DNA of 64,000 nt from Pisaster brevispinus (taxonomy: Eukaryota; Echinodermata; Asteroidea; Forcipulatida; Asteriidae): the NCBI GenBank assembly GCA_023634235.1, contig JAMKCF010000011.1:7359218-7423217 (forward strand), in the 5' to 3' direction. A program made the position numbers and the translations under genes. Shown here piece after piece: positions 31,698 to 43,912 of the stretch; the stretch's first letter is position 1; every line of letters begins with the position of its first letter. The notes beneath the pieces are model-generated. The model was not told the origin of the DNA and did no database searches. It worked only from the letters and a program-made list of their open reading frames with translations.

Positions 31698-34600
31698 ATA
31701 CACCATGTTTTCACAATGTCCTAAACAAGTCGTTGGTCAGCATGAGTCTTTAGCCACACCCACTACAACAGGAGACTAACAAAGTGTGCCAATAGCTCAG
31801 TCTTGAGGCCATATCTCCTTCCAAAATACCAAACATTTTACTTCTTACATTACACGTGATAAGTACTAAACTTGTTTTACCCAGGTATTAAATTAAAGGG
31901 ATCGTTTGTCAGTGTGATTATATCAAAACGGAAAAGGGAACTTGTGTAATTAATTTGGGGGTGCCGTGTAATGTCAGCTGCTGCTGTGGTGCTTAAGCAG
32001 TGTGAAATCGAGAATACACAAGATTTTAATAAATTTCTTCTGAGCTGACTACCATTGACCGTGAGGCATTTCCAGATGAACCAAGTTATACGGCCTTTCC
32101 CACTAGTTTATACCAGGCCATATATATAATGGGGCAGAGGATATCCACCCTCCAATGTTCCCACACTTCAACACATTATTGTACAGGAATACTTCCCCGA
32201 AAACCCTCTAAAGAATTCCTATGGATCCCAGAAATACGGTAACAAAACGAAGACACAATGATGGGGGAGGGGGGGGGGGGTTCGATGACACATGTTTATC
32301 ACCAAATTGTCCTTTCCACAAAAGAAGAAGAAATTTTCTGCTTTGTGAACAGTGAAGGTCCACAGAACGTAACCATCTTGCATCATAAAATAGGTCACTA
32401 CATCGCGTTCTACGGTTCAACCTTTTAGATCCACAGTGCCGTGGATGAAAAGAATATTTACAATCCTCTGTGGAAATGCCTGCAGATAAAGCAATGTAAA
32501 GCGATCATGTCATGCATGATATGGGGCAGAGGGTAACCCCTCAAGATTCTCATACTTTAAAACACACTAATCTCCAACCTCTTCCCCAGGGTGTGTCGAG
32601 CAGTACAAGGTTGGGTACGAGGTTGACTGCTCTCTCACCCTGGTATTGGAACATTTGCATATCCAAAAATTTTGGATACGTATGCAAATTAGAATAGTCT
32701 GGCTGCATATCGAAATTTACATCTTCGCCATAGTCTCGTGGTCCGGTACCAGATTTAGTAGCTTGTATGTATTGGAAACATGTACATGTGCTAATGTAAT
32801 GTTGTTGTCCAATCAGGGTCCAAGTGAGGAGTTTCCATCCCAGGGTTTACTATTTACAAACATGGTTGGAAATAAAGTAAACCATGGGGACGAGGTTGAC
32901 TAATCTCCTCTTGTACCAAAGTACCCCCCCCCCCCAATAAAATCTCCCAAAGAATGAGAATCCGGAGATTCCAAGCACACAATGAAGACAATGGGGGCGA
33001 CAACATGCCCCATATTGAGCAACAAATGAAAATAACAATAACGTATATACTTTGTATGCACCTACAGTCAACATGTATAAACGTGGTAGGGCACTCACCT
33101 CACCTCATGTAATGCCGTTGACTTTTCAAATTCCCGGGTGCTGGTCGTCACGTAGCGATTTCTCATTTGCCCTTTCTTCTCCTCAAAAAGTATCCTCATA
33201 CGTGAATACAGTTAGTTGTATAGATGATTATGGGTTTGTACTGCTGTAATATACCTCCTTGCTGACCAAAGATTATGATGTTTGTTGCTTGACCAAACAC
33301 AAGAGGCAATAACGCTTCCAACCAGTGACCTCCATGATGGGTTAACAAATGCACGAGTCACAACAGAGGGCGCTGTTATAACGATGGGTGGTTTTTTTTA
33401 CCACCACGGAAAACAAAATCTTTGGGGACAGGACAGATCAAAGACGCGAGCAAGTAGGAAAAGCGTAGGACAAAACCCATGGATCTGTGCCCAATTTTCT
33501 GCCACCTGTGATTTTCAATTTTGTTTAGTGATTTATAATGACAACTTTTGAATACACCTCACGTTCAATTCAATTCAAACGCAAATTTATTTCTATACCA
33601 ACTGAACAAGTAAATCAATCTGGAAATAAGGAGGAAGTAAGTTGAAATATCAACAAGATGTAAGAGAAGTTATTCCACAATGCAAGAATACAATATTGCT
33701 AGCAGCAATAGCTCAGAATTTCCGGGTATCATTGCTAATGTAATTGATAGAAAACGAAGTATAGAAGATCGCACTTGTCACATATACTTCAGTTCTGAAA
33801 TATTCAATTCAAACTCACATGACGTCCATACCAAAATGAAAAAGTAAGTCAAACAGAAAATACAAGAGGAAGTAAATGGAATCATAAGATGAAAGAAGCG
33901 AATAATGTTGGAACGGAGGCATCTTAGAAACCTATACTTGGCAAGATGCCTTGGATGGACTCAATACAGCAAAAAGGGAGAACAAGAACACACGGACAGT
34001 TGGACGATAGTCACGTAGTCGCGTCCCAAAGGATTTTGCCACATCTTCTTGTTCCGACGTTGGGCTGCAATGATCATGGCATGCAGAAAGTAATATTTCT
34101 AAGCCCTACCCTGTGTGCTTATATTATTCAGTACCTTAGGAGACCGGGGACATATACAAAAAAGGGGAAAACAAAAGGTTTCCATATGAAAATTCTAAAG
34201 ACCTGGCTTTTCCACAAGACGATTTGTGTACAAGGATGTAAATTAGAGGGACACAGGAAAGCACAATAGAAGTCTCCACAGAAATGCATTTTTTTTAATG
34301 GGTGTACCTTTTACTTGAGTGTTTCCTAAAAGACTTGCAAACTAATCCGGTCCCAGTGCATACTTTAATTCGGAGTGAATATATATATATTTTTTAATCA
34401 TAAAACTCAGTGAGGTTTACCTTCAAAAATTTTAACAGCAATTAGTTGCTATTTTATACAGACTGCATTTTGAGTAAAGTGTGCTAACATTTTAGTCCCG
34501 GGTTTAAAAGTAATTTAGTTAAAATAAACATGACCGCTTTGGTAAAAATAGCATAACATGGTCACTGTGCACTAGTAAAACTCCGAAGTAAGAATTCAGA

Positions 34601-34771
34601 AGTCGAAATCTTGTCAGTGGCGTAAACAGAAGTACCACCGATTCGAAGAATAGGCATGCGGCGAAAACAGCCATAGAGATAATATCAATTGGGCTCAGAA
34701 TAATGAACGGTACGAAACCAAAGTACAAGTTGCGCATTACGTAATTGTAGATGATTCAATCATTTTAGAAA
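31698..34771. other. Gene-less spacer between the palindrome and the tandem duplication
   Basis: No supported exon in about 3 kb. It holds G/C homopolymers near 32263-32280 and 32926-32935, a short related pair of phrases (ATGGGGCAGAGG at about 32130 and 32521), and a dispersed repeat at about 33560-33970 (CAACAAGATGTAAGA, GATGGACTCAATA) related to sequence at about 56520-56735. Confidence 0.4.
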
Positions 34772-35009
34772 ACAGTGACGTGTGTAACCCATAACCTTCC
34801 CATATCACCGTTAAGGCCTACAGCAAAACTGATATCCAGCTCACACATAACCTATAACACCAATCAATAATAATGATCAAACGTTTGCGTTAGTACCACA
34901 GGTTTGACAAAAACATTTTATAGATTTTCTCAGTCTGTATTAATTACGAACACAGCGTAGTCGCAATAGTTTCATCGTTCAAGCGTTTTGACCAGCACGG
35001 AACGTGATC

Positions 35010-37367
35010 ATGGCCAGCCGACTTTCGTTTCTTTGTCTGATTCTGGCGGGAGCGTTGCTGGTGTGTGACGTAAAAGGTTTGGAATTGTTATGATATGTTT
35101 TCTTCCTGAGTTGCATCTTTTTCTTGGTGAATAGTTATGTCCATAATCAGAGTGTGTCGCTAATATTGTTCTACTGAGAATATTCGGTTACACTGATTTA
35201 TAGAAACGAATCCAATCATGTGGTTCATGAGGCAATTTTTTTGTCTCAAAAATTGTGACGAGTGATTATATTTTTAGGTGCAATGTAACTAGGCGATGAT
35301 GCTTTCGAGAATAAAAACGTATAATGTGTTAAAAATAACAATTGTTGTATCAAACTGGTGGAATTTCCAAATTTCCATTTCCCAATTTCTTTGGGATAAA
35401 AACTATTTAAAGAGAAAGTACACCTTTTCATATTTGATTTGCCAAGTTGTGCATTACGCCAGTCCTAACTTTCTTTTGACCCCACTTGGTATAAAAGAAA
35501 GTAAAGTTTCTCCTACAAAAGTAGCTATAGAATCAACAACTAACTTGTTAAGATCCTGGAAGAAAAATATCTTATAAAAAGCGACATGTTACAAGCGAAA
35601 TGTGTCGACATCAATAGTTTGTCTGATATCGGCCTCAAAGGATGTTATCAAGGGATAATGTCATGATAATAACCTTGCAGTGAGTGCCCTTGTCAGCGAA
35701 CAATCGGCCTAAAATGACCCCGCATACATGGACTTATACAAAAAAATATCATTGAAAAATGCAAAACAGACCACCTTAATCTATATGGAAAAAGCTTGTC
35801 AGCATGCGCTGATGACATCGTACCACAGGGCGTCGAAATCTACGTGCCTCCCGTGAAATGGTACGACGACCCTCTTTTCGGCAATATTGTGTCAGGTATC
35901 TCAATATATATTGCTTTGACGATAATATTAGTTGCCCATTGGTTGTCATAATCTTAGGATATCGACAATATCAGATGGCACTTCAAAAACTTTGTATTAA
36001 TATCATGCTTTACAGCTGAAGAAGATGATGATAAACCAGGTCTGTGCCCTGATCCGGCATCGATAGCTAGCGGTAGTTACTCCAAAACTTGCTCCGAAGA
36101 CGACGATTGTGAGGGGACAAAGAAATGTTGCAACGTTCAATTGAACAGAAATTTCTGCGTTGAACCACAAGGTAGAGCTAGAGTTGCCTCTTTCTTGTAA
36201 AACGACAAGCATAGACCCCTCGTCGGACAGATGCAATTTGACCTCCAAAAACTCGACGACTGCCTTTCATGAAACCTTCGTTAAGATGTTGTCCTATCTT
36301 GGTGTCTTTGGTAATGAGGCATTAGTCACGACCGTTTGTTTGGTGGGGAAGGGGGGGGTGTTTGGAAACTCTGTCTGAAAATCAACAGACTTCTAGCTGC
36401 CCCAAATAAGTTTTTTCCCCCTACCTCCCTGGTGGGATCAATGTCACTAACAACACACGGTCACCTCATTGGCGGTTCATGACCGTGCCATGTTTAAAGA
36501 GCCCAGGTTTGACTTCGGAGAAAATCTTCTTCAACAGTAGCTTGTAAAGGTAGGATCATAGATTGGTTTCGTCGACGTAATCCTTATTAATGCAATAATA
36601 TAAAGATGGAGACACATCAAAAGTCACCTGTAAAAGTTTCAGTTGAATCATGGATATTTCCTTCCTCCATGGTTGAATACAGTGTCCAACATGCTGAGAC
36701 AACAGTGAAAAAAGCTTGACGGTATTTTCACACGAACGTGATTCCGTACACGTTTAGCGAGGTGACGGGTACCAAGCACATCTCTGGCCGCAGCATTCAC
36801 AAACGAATACAAACCCCCAGAAATCTGCAAAACAACTCATGCACTAATCGTTTCTCAGATTAAAATGCCTTGTGGGTGAAAACATATCCAAAACCATTAC
36901 TTCAGAGGGAACCCCCTGTCTCAAATCAGTTTATACAATCTACACATGCAGTCCTTCTCAGTAAGTAAATAATTATTGTCATTAATTTTTGGGTTTATTC
37001 AGTCTATGACCCGACCTTAAGTCAAAAGAAATTGTATAAAAACGATACACACTGATGCACCCAACAAAAATGCTAAACGTAAACAAGACAGTGATAGAGT
37101 AGAGAAAGTTTTGCATATCTTCCACACCGGTGGCACCACATTATTAAATGTAGGCCCTACCAGTATGTAAAAGTAACCTAATCCAATATTTGTTATCGCT
37201 TCGTATTTTGTGTGTTTACCTACAAAACAGGAACATGCCCCCAACCATCTCCCGATGACGATGATCATTGCGATAAATGCGAAAATGATAGTGATTGTCA
37301 GTGTTCCAAGATGTGCTGTGAGAGTATCATATGTGAGGGTCGAGTTTGCAAGAAACCGGTTTTGTAA
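35010..37367 (+). CDS. Secreted two-WAP protein, tandem copy 1
   Basis: Exons 35010-35076 (signal peptide MASRLSFLCLILAGALLV), 36016-36171 (WAP 1) and 37231-37367 (WAP 2, stop TAA); 360 nt, 119 residues plus stop, all junctions phase 1. WAP 1 starts with an acidic linker (EEDDDKPGLC) and keeps C1, C3, C4, C5-C6 and C8, but lacks C2 and C7, the pair joined in elafin/SLPI-type domains. WAP 2 has all eight plus an extra Cys two residues after C4 (DCQCSKMCC). If the symmetric candidate exon 35803-35895 is used, the protein gains 31 residues before WAP 1. Role inferred: extracellular protease inhibitor or antimicrobial. A TATA-like TTTTATAG lies about 90 bp before the ATG. Confidence 0.8.
35803..35895 (+). 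other. Candidate symmetric phase 1-1 exon, copy 1
   Basis: 93 nt between GCTTGTCAG and a GTATCTC donor, open in exactly the frame needed to join the signal-peptide exon to WAP 1. It would add 31 residues including GVEIYVPPVKWYDDPLFG. No known domain recognised. The homologous stretch in copy 2 (41518-41610) is also open with two substitutions, P to L and D to N. The polypyrimidine tract is weak and both differences are amino-acid-changing, so constraint is not shown. Confidence 0.4.
36548..37020. mobile_element. TTAA-type MITE, copy 2 (tandem unit 1)
   Basis: Left end GGTAGGATCATAGATTGGTT after TAAA (a decayed TTAA); right end AGTCTATGACCCGACC followed by TTAA at 37017-37020. The interior has TACACGTTTAGCGAGGTGAC and AATCGTTTCTCAGAT as in copy 1 at 22714-23053. 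It lies in the intron between the WAP exons. Confidence 0.7.
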
Positions 37368-38944
37368 GGTAATAATAAACGAAAAACAAAACAAAAAACA
37401 AGTGGCATTTTGTAGTAAGTTTTACCAAAACAAGTATTATGAGAATTATGGAATGAATTTCTGTCATTGTTTCTTTTAAATAATACAATTTGTTCGGTGT
37501 ACTAAGGACCCAAGAAGTTGAGCTTGAATTGTGTAAGTTTGTAGTTCAACTGATAGGTGACAATTCTCTTGATAATCGTTAACAGTAGTTTGAATTTCCC
37601 AAGCGGTTATTACTTGTGCACTGTGCCCCGGTGTAATCCGTTTATCGCATTGCATTGAAGAAAGTAAAGTGAAATGTAAAATGAGTCTTGTTATTTTGGG
37701 GACAGTTTCAAATTTTGTTCATTTGTCACTGAAACATTGAAACGTCACTTATGGGACTTGATGTCCTCCATAAATACACGTCATGCGTTTCATCTGACAT
37801 CCCGTTTGCATACTAACATAATAAGCCAAGCAAGCCTACAATCGACAAGGCTTTTTTCTTTTCATAGCCGGACGCATTCACAGTCACACCAGAGACTGCT
37901 TCTTTTCTTCAGATCTTCAACAACATTTTAAAAAGTTCTCTTTCCAATTCATGTTTAACATCATCAATATTAACGCTCTATTATACATTTTTATTTTATA
38001 TTCTCAAATACTATGAGTTTTTTTTCCGGTCATTTTCAGCATAAAAAGCAGCCTATTTCACTTTCATGAATTCATTATTATTTAAGCAATTTTGCCTCTT
38101 CAGTTGAAACCGTCATTCCATTTCAATTTAAGGCACGCCAAATTATTTAGCATTTTATTCAATAAATCTTAAAAGGTGTTTTTTCTACAGCAATGCGAAA
38201 TTGGCGATCATTTTCGCAGAGAAGCTTATCAAGAGATTTCTGCGCAAAGCTGTTATGGATAATAATGCTGTTCGAGTTGATTTATAAATTGGACAATTAT
38301 CGTTTTAAATCGCGTGAAGCACGAGAACAATTGCTTTCATGTGAAGTAAAATTGAATGACTGTTCTGGTGAGCTATTAATTCCGCACTTGACAGAATAAC
38401 GCGATATTTAAACTGGCCAAGTTAGGCCAAATATGACCAGGAAAACGTACTTTCTGCATTTTTTTTTTGACAGATCGGTAAGCGGTATGTGCACACCAAT
38501 GGAAACTTCGCGAGCAGTACTGTAATGAATGGTAAATTCTGCAAAGAACCACCCACTTTGGAAAAGAAACCCAGTAGAACCTTAATGATGATTTCTTTAA
38601 ACCAGTTTACACCTTAGTAAAAAATGACCCGAGAATGGTTCCGGGGGGGGGGGGGGTGGGTTAGACCCATTTCTGTATCAACTGTGTCCATTCTTTAGGT
38701 CAGCGTGATTCGGAACCTGAGTCAACATACATTACGGAACCGGTTTCCTGGTCAATGTGGAAATATGCTGACTCCAAAATTTGGTCTGCCCCCCTCCTTG
38801 GAACTCTTCTCGGGGTCATGATTCTTACAGGGAAATTTTTTAAGAGTGTTTTGAAATTTTTGATCAGTATCACTATGTAGTATAACTAACGGGCCTTACA
38901 GCGTTGTTAAATACCATTTTAAAGTTCACTGCGTCATAGTTGTC

Positions 38945-39190
38945 ATGCATCCACGCCGGATGCAGCTGGAGGGGCCCTACCAGCGACACCTTGAGCTCAA
39001 GGCTTACCAGGTGTTGCTGTGGGAGCCGAAATCATGGCAGGGTGAGGCGACCGAGGTAGGACAAAGCTGTGTTCTACGTGGGGGTATTGACTGTCACCTA
39101 TTTGGCGGACCAGATGGAATGGAGCAGTCGTATTGGGCTGCCGCCCGGCTGATGACGAGGATAATGTTGATGTCATCCGTTCACCAAAAT
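38945..39190 (+). mobile_element. LINE-like remnant, tandem unit 1
   Basis: In one plus frame the stretch reads GDRGRTKLCSTWGY and later CRPADDEDNVDVIRS, with a stop between, resembling the C-terminal tails of some LINE ORFs as I recall them. A different frame is open longer but changes an amino acid at almost every difference between the two tandem copies, so it is not under constraint. Counterpart at 44871-45115. Confidence 0.3.
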
Positions 39191-39394
39191 GTTTGTCCCC
39201 ATACACGGTGTCGTTTTGTTGAAAGCATCACATTCTTGTAGAATATTAGAATATTTACCCTCCCAAGCCCCCGAATAACTGTTTACAATTTTGTCAGAGA
39301 TTTCGCCTTACGACTGAGTGTGTATTATATGACAGCTTCACTCACACACGAAGTGTTTAGTGCCGTCATATATATATATATAAATATATATTTA

Positions 39395-39532
39395 AAAAAT
39401 CCCGCTCTTATCGTGTACGTGCACGATATATAATGTAAGTACACGGTAACTGTCGTGTACGTAGACTACAATCATGAACGTCCACGATAAGACCGTAGTT
39501 ATAGTGTACGTACATAATAAGACCGGGATTTT
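39395..39532. repeat. Foldback with AAAATCCCG ends and CGTGTACG motifs, unit 1
   Basis: AAAATCCCGCTCTTATCGTG is mirrored by AATAAGACCGGGATTTT. Inside, CGTGTACGTGCACGAT, TAAGTACACGGTAAC, CGTCCACGATAAGACC and GTGTACGTAC repeat in both orientations. Counterpart at 45373-45512. Confidence 0.7.
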
Positions 39533-40539
39533 GTTATTCATGTGGCGACACTACGCTGCAGTAGTATTAAGATTATTTAAGGTTAAATGTTTGTTCCGAT
39601 TAGTAAACTGTAAAAAATATATAAAGCCTAATAAACTACAGAGAAAAACTGCAATCTTTGTTTTGTGTGTGTTCGTTCTGGGAGGATATCCGTAAACCTT
39701 TTCCTATACATTACAAAATTTTTTGCACAACAAAAACTGTTTACTTTTCGAAATGCCAGCTAGACTTTGCATTTAATACTTGTGATTGGTACCGGGTTGA
39801 CATTTAATTAGCATATTATTAACTGGAGCAGACTCTTTAGTCACCCTGCCAATTCACAGACACAGGCTCGGGTTTTTGTTTGGAAACACCGTACAAAATG
39901 CACACGGTCCAAAAGCTGGTACACACCGAAGCCGGAGCCATAAAGCCGGGGTTTAGACGAGTCCCCTTTGTTCCCGCTACGCAAGCGGTGGCTCTACCGA
40001 AAACACATCGAAACGTATGTCAGTTTGAGAACAAATTGGTTAACTAGCGACAGTTGACGAACACTAATTAAACTTTGAACCTCGACGAAACGAAAGATGG
40101 AAGATGTGCTCCCATGGTGAATCGAGTGCAACATGCACACGGTGTTTGAGCATTATCGATTTTGGAAACGATATTGACGGGACTCCACACTGCATCCCTC
40201 AATTCCCCTTTCCCACGCAAAATGCTGGTTTTGTTTCACCTTCATAAACACGATAGTTCATTTTTGTTCGGGATTGATCTTGTAATCAATGACATCGAGA
40301 ACAGTGACGTGTGTAACCCATAACCTTCCCATATCACCGTTAAGGCCTACAGCAAAACTGATATCCAGCTCACACATAACCTATAGCACCAATCAATAAT
40401 AATGATCAAACGTTTGCGTTAATACCACAGGTTTGACAAAAAACATTTTATAGATTTTCTCAGTCTGTATTAGTTACGAACACGGCGTAGTCGCAAAAGT
40501 TTCATCGTTCAAGCGTTTTGACCAGCACGGAACGTGATC

Positions 40540-43050
40540 ATGGCCAGCCGACTTTTATTTCTCTGCCTGATTCTGGCGGGAGCGTTGCTGGTGTGTGACG
40601 TAACAGGTTTGGAATTGTTATTAGTGTTATATTTTTCTTCGTGAGTTGCATCTTTTTTCTTGGTGAATAGTTTTGTCAACTGTTAGTGTGCAATCACTAA
40701 TTGTGCTATACCAACTGAGAATATTCGGTTTCACTGAAACGAATCAAAACATGTGGCTTACAAGATGTTTTGTCTGAAAACTGTTACCGGTGATTTTCTT
40801 AGGTGCACTATAACTGTACAAGTGGATGCTTTCGAGAATAAAAACGTATTATGTTTTTAAGGTAGGCCTTTACACTTTTTGTAGTATCAAACTTGTTTAA
40901 ATTGAATTTCCAAATGTACACTTCCCAATTTTTGCGGGATATGAACCATTCAAAGAGACAGTACACCTCTGTGAGGATTTGCTTGTATAAATACAATTTT
41001 GCTGGGATTGAGAAATAATATATCAGCCTAAATATCTGTGAATTTCAGTCAGTAGAGCATTTTGATCACGTGCTTGTTAGAAAATAAAATGGTTGGTCAT
41101 CCATCAAGTTTCGCTTTTTACATTTGATTTGCCAATTTGTGCATTACGACAGTCCTAACTTTCTTTTGACCCACTTGGTATAAAAAGAAAGCAAAGTTTC
41201 TCACACAAAGGTAGCTATAGAAGCAACATCTAACTTGTTAAGATCCTGGAAGAAAAATAATTCACAGAAAGCGACATTTTACAAGCGAAATGTGTCGACA
41301 TCAATAGTTTCGACACTGGTTGTCTGCGTCGGCTTCAAAGGATGTTATCAAGGGATAAAGTCATGATAATAACCTTACAGTGAGTGCCACTGTCAGCGAA
41401 CAATCGGCCTAAAATAACCCCGCATACATGGACTTGTAAATAACACACTTATATAAAAAATATCATTGAAAAATGCAAAACAGACCACCTTAATCTGTAT
41501 GGGGAAAAGCTTGTCAGCATGCGCTGATGACATCGTACCACAGGGCGTCGAAATCTACGTGCCTCTCGTGAAATGGTACGACAACCCTCTTTTCGGCAAT
41601 ATTGTGTCATGTATCTCAATATATATTGCTTTGACGATAGTATTAGATGCCCATTGGTTGTCATATCTCAGGATATCGATAATATCAGATGGCTTCAAAA
41701 ACTTCGTACTAGTATCACGCTTTACAGCTGGAGAAGATGATGATAAACCAGGTCTGTGCCCTGATCCGGCATCGATAGCTAGCGGTAGTTACTCCAAAAC
41801 TTGCTCCGATGACGACGATTGTGAGGGGACAAAGAAATGTTGCAACGTTCAATTGAACAGAAATTTCTGCGTTGAACCACAAGGTAGAGCTAGAGTTGCC
41901 TCTTTCTTGTAAAACGACGAGCATAGACCCCTCGTCGGACAGATGCAATTTGACCCCAAAAAACTCGACGACTGCCTTTCATGAAACCTTCGTTAAGATG
42001 TTGTCCTATCTGGGTGTCTTTGGTAATGAGGCATTAGTCACGACCGTTTGTCTGGTGGGGAGGGAGGGGGGATGTTTGGAAACTCTGTCTGAAAATCAAC
42101 AGGCTTCTAGCTGCCCCAAACAAGTTTTTTCCCCCTACCTCCCTGGTGGGATCAATGTCACTAACAGCACACGGTCACCTCATTGGCGGTTCATGACCGT
42201 GTCATGTTTAATTATAGAGCCCAGGTTTGACTTCGGAGAACATTTTCTTCAACAGTAGCTTGTAAAGGTAGGGTCATAGATTGGTTTCGTTGACGTAATC
42301 CTTATTAATGCAATAATATAAAGATGGAGACACATCAAAAGTCACCTGTAAAAGTTTCAGTTGAAAACAGTGTATGGTGAGACAACAGTGAAAAAGCTTG
42401 ACGGTATTTTCACACGAACGTGATTCCGTACACGTTTAGCGAGGTGACGGGTACCAAGCACATCTCTGGCCGCAGCATTCACAAACGAATACAAACCCCC
42501 AGAAATCTGCAAAACAACTCATGCACTAATCGTTTCTCAGATAAAAATGCCTTGGGGGTGAAAACATTTCCAAAACTATTACTTCAGAGGGAACCCCCCT
42601 GTCTCAAATCAGTTTATACAATCTACACATGCAGTCCTTCTCAGTAAGTAAATGTTTATGGTCATTAACTTTTTGGTTTATTCATCAGTCTATGACCCAA
42701 TCTTAAGTCAAAAGAAATTGTATAAAAACGATACACACTGATGCACCCAACATAAATGCTTAACGTAAACAAGACAGTAATAGAGTACAGAAAGTTTTGC
42801 ATATCTTCGACATCAGTGGTACCACATTATTCAATGTAGGTCCTACCAGTATGTGAAAGTAGCCTAATCCAATATTTGTTATCGCTTCGTATTTTGTGTG
42901 TTTACCTACAAAACAGGAACATGCCCCCAACCATCTGCCGATGACAACAATCGCTGTGGAGAATGCATATATGATAGTGATTGTGATGGTCCAAAGATAT
43001 GCTGTGACACATTTTGTGAGGGTCGAGTTTGCAAGAAACCGATTTATTAG
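40540..43050 (+). CDS. Secreted two-WAP protein, tandem copy 2
   Basis: Exons 40540-40606 (signal peptide MASRLLFLCLILAGALLV), 41728-41883 (WAP 1) and 42917-43050 (WAP 2, stop TAG); 357 nt, 118 residues. WAP 1 is almost identical to copy 1, including the missing C2 and C7. WAP 2 is very different from copy 1 between its first and last cysteines (DNNRCGECIYDSDCDGPKIC) yet keeps exactly the eight canonical cysteines and lacks copy 1's extra one; one codon is also deleted. Joins use the same splice positions as copy 1. If the optional exon 41518-41610 is used, its donor has a T instead of G as last exon base. Role inferred as for copy 1. Confidence 0.8.
41518..41610 (+). other. Candidate symmetric phase 1-1 exon, copy 2
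   Basis: Counterpart of 35803-35895, open in the same frame (GVEIYVPLVKWYDNPLFG). The last exon base before GTATCTC is T rather than G, which weakens the donor. Confidence 0.35.
42266..42706. mobile_element. TTAA-type MITE, copy 3 (tandem unit 2)
   Basis: Left end GGTAGGGTCATAGATTGGTT after TAAA, right end CAGTCTATGACCCAATC followed by TTAA at 42703-42706. Carried along by the tandem duplication; slightly shorter than copy 2. Confidence 0.7.
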
Positions 43051-43912
43051 TAAGGTAATATTAATAATAAACGAAACAACATAACAAAAATGTAGCATTT
43101 TGTAGTAGGTTTTACCAAAACAAGTATTATGAGAATTATGGAATAAATTTCTGTCATTGTTTCTTTTAAATAATACAATTTTTTCGGTGTACTAAGGACC
43201 CAAGAAGTTGAGCTTGAATTGTGTTAGTGTGTCGTTCAACTGATAAATGACAGTGCTCTTGATAATCGTTAACAGCAATTTGAATTTCCCAAGCGGTTAT
43301 TACATGTGCACTGTGCCCCGGTGTAATCCGTTTATCGCATTGAATTGAAGAAAGTAAAGTGAAATGTAAACTGAATCTTGTTATTTTGGGGACAGTTTCA
43401 AATTTTGTTCATTTGTCACTGAAACATTGAAACTTCACTTATGGGAATTGATGTCCTCCATATACACGTCATGCGTTTCATCTGACATCCCGTTTGCATA
43501 CTAACATAATAAGCTTTTTTCTTTTCATAGCCGGACGCATTCACAGTCACACCAGAGACTGCTCCTTTTATTCCTGTCTTCAACAAACTTTAAGAAAAGT
43601 TCTCTTTCCAATTCATGTTTAGCATGATCTATATTAAACCTCTTTTTTTATTTTATACTCTCAAATATTATAAGTTTCCTGGTAATTTCCGACATAAAAA
43701 GCAGCTTATTTCATTTTCATGAGTTCATATTTAAGCAATTTTGCCTCTCCAGTTGAAACCGTCATTCAATTTCAATTTAAGGCACGCCAAATTAGTTAGC
43801 ATTGTATTCAAATAATCTTAAAAGGTGTTCTTTTTCTACAGCAATGCAAAATTTGCGTTCAGTTTAGCAGAGAAGCTTATCAAGAGATTTCTGCTCAAAG
43901 CTGCTGTGAATA

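Larger units (their letters stand above)
34772..40302 (+). repeat. Tandem segmental duplication, unit 1
   Basis: Begins AACAGTGACGTGTGTAACCC; the same sequence recurs at 40303, directly after this unit ends. The unit contains a complete two-WAP gene, a TTAA MITE, a LINE-like remnant (about 38945-39190) and a foldback (about 39395-39532). Order and orientation match unit 2 throughout. Confidence 0.93.

Noticed and set aside
36003..36248. Minus-strand frame repeated at 41715-41948
   Set aside because: Antisense of the WAP 1 exon and its flank in the two tandem units.
38945..39241. 98-residue frame beginning MHPRRMQLEG, conserved in both tandem units
   Set aside because: Substitutions between the copies almost all change the amino acid in this frame, and the minus frame is no better; shared only because the whole segment is duplicated.
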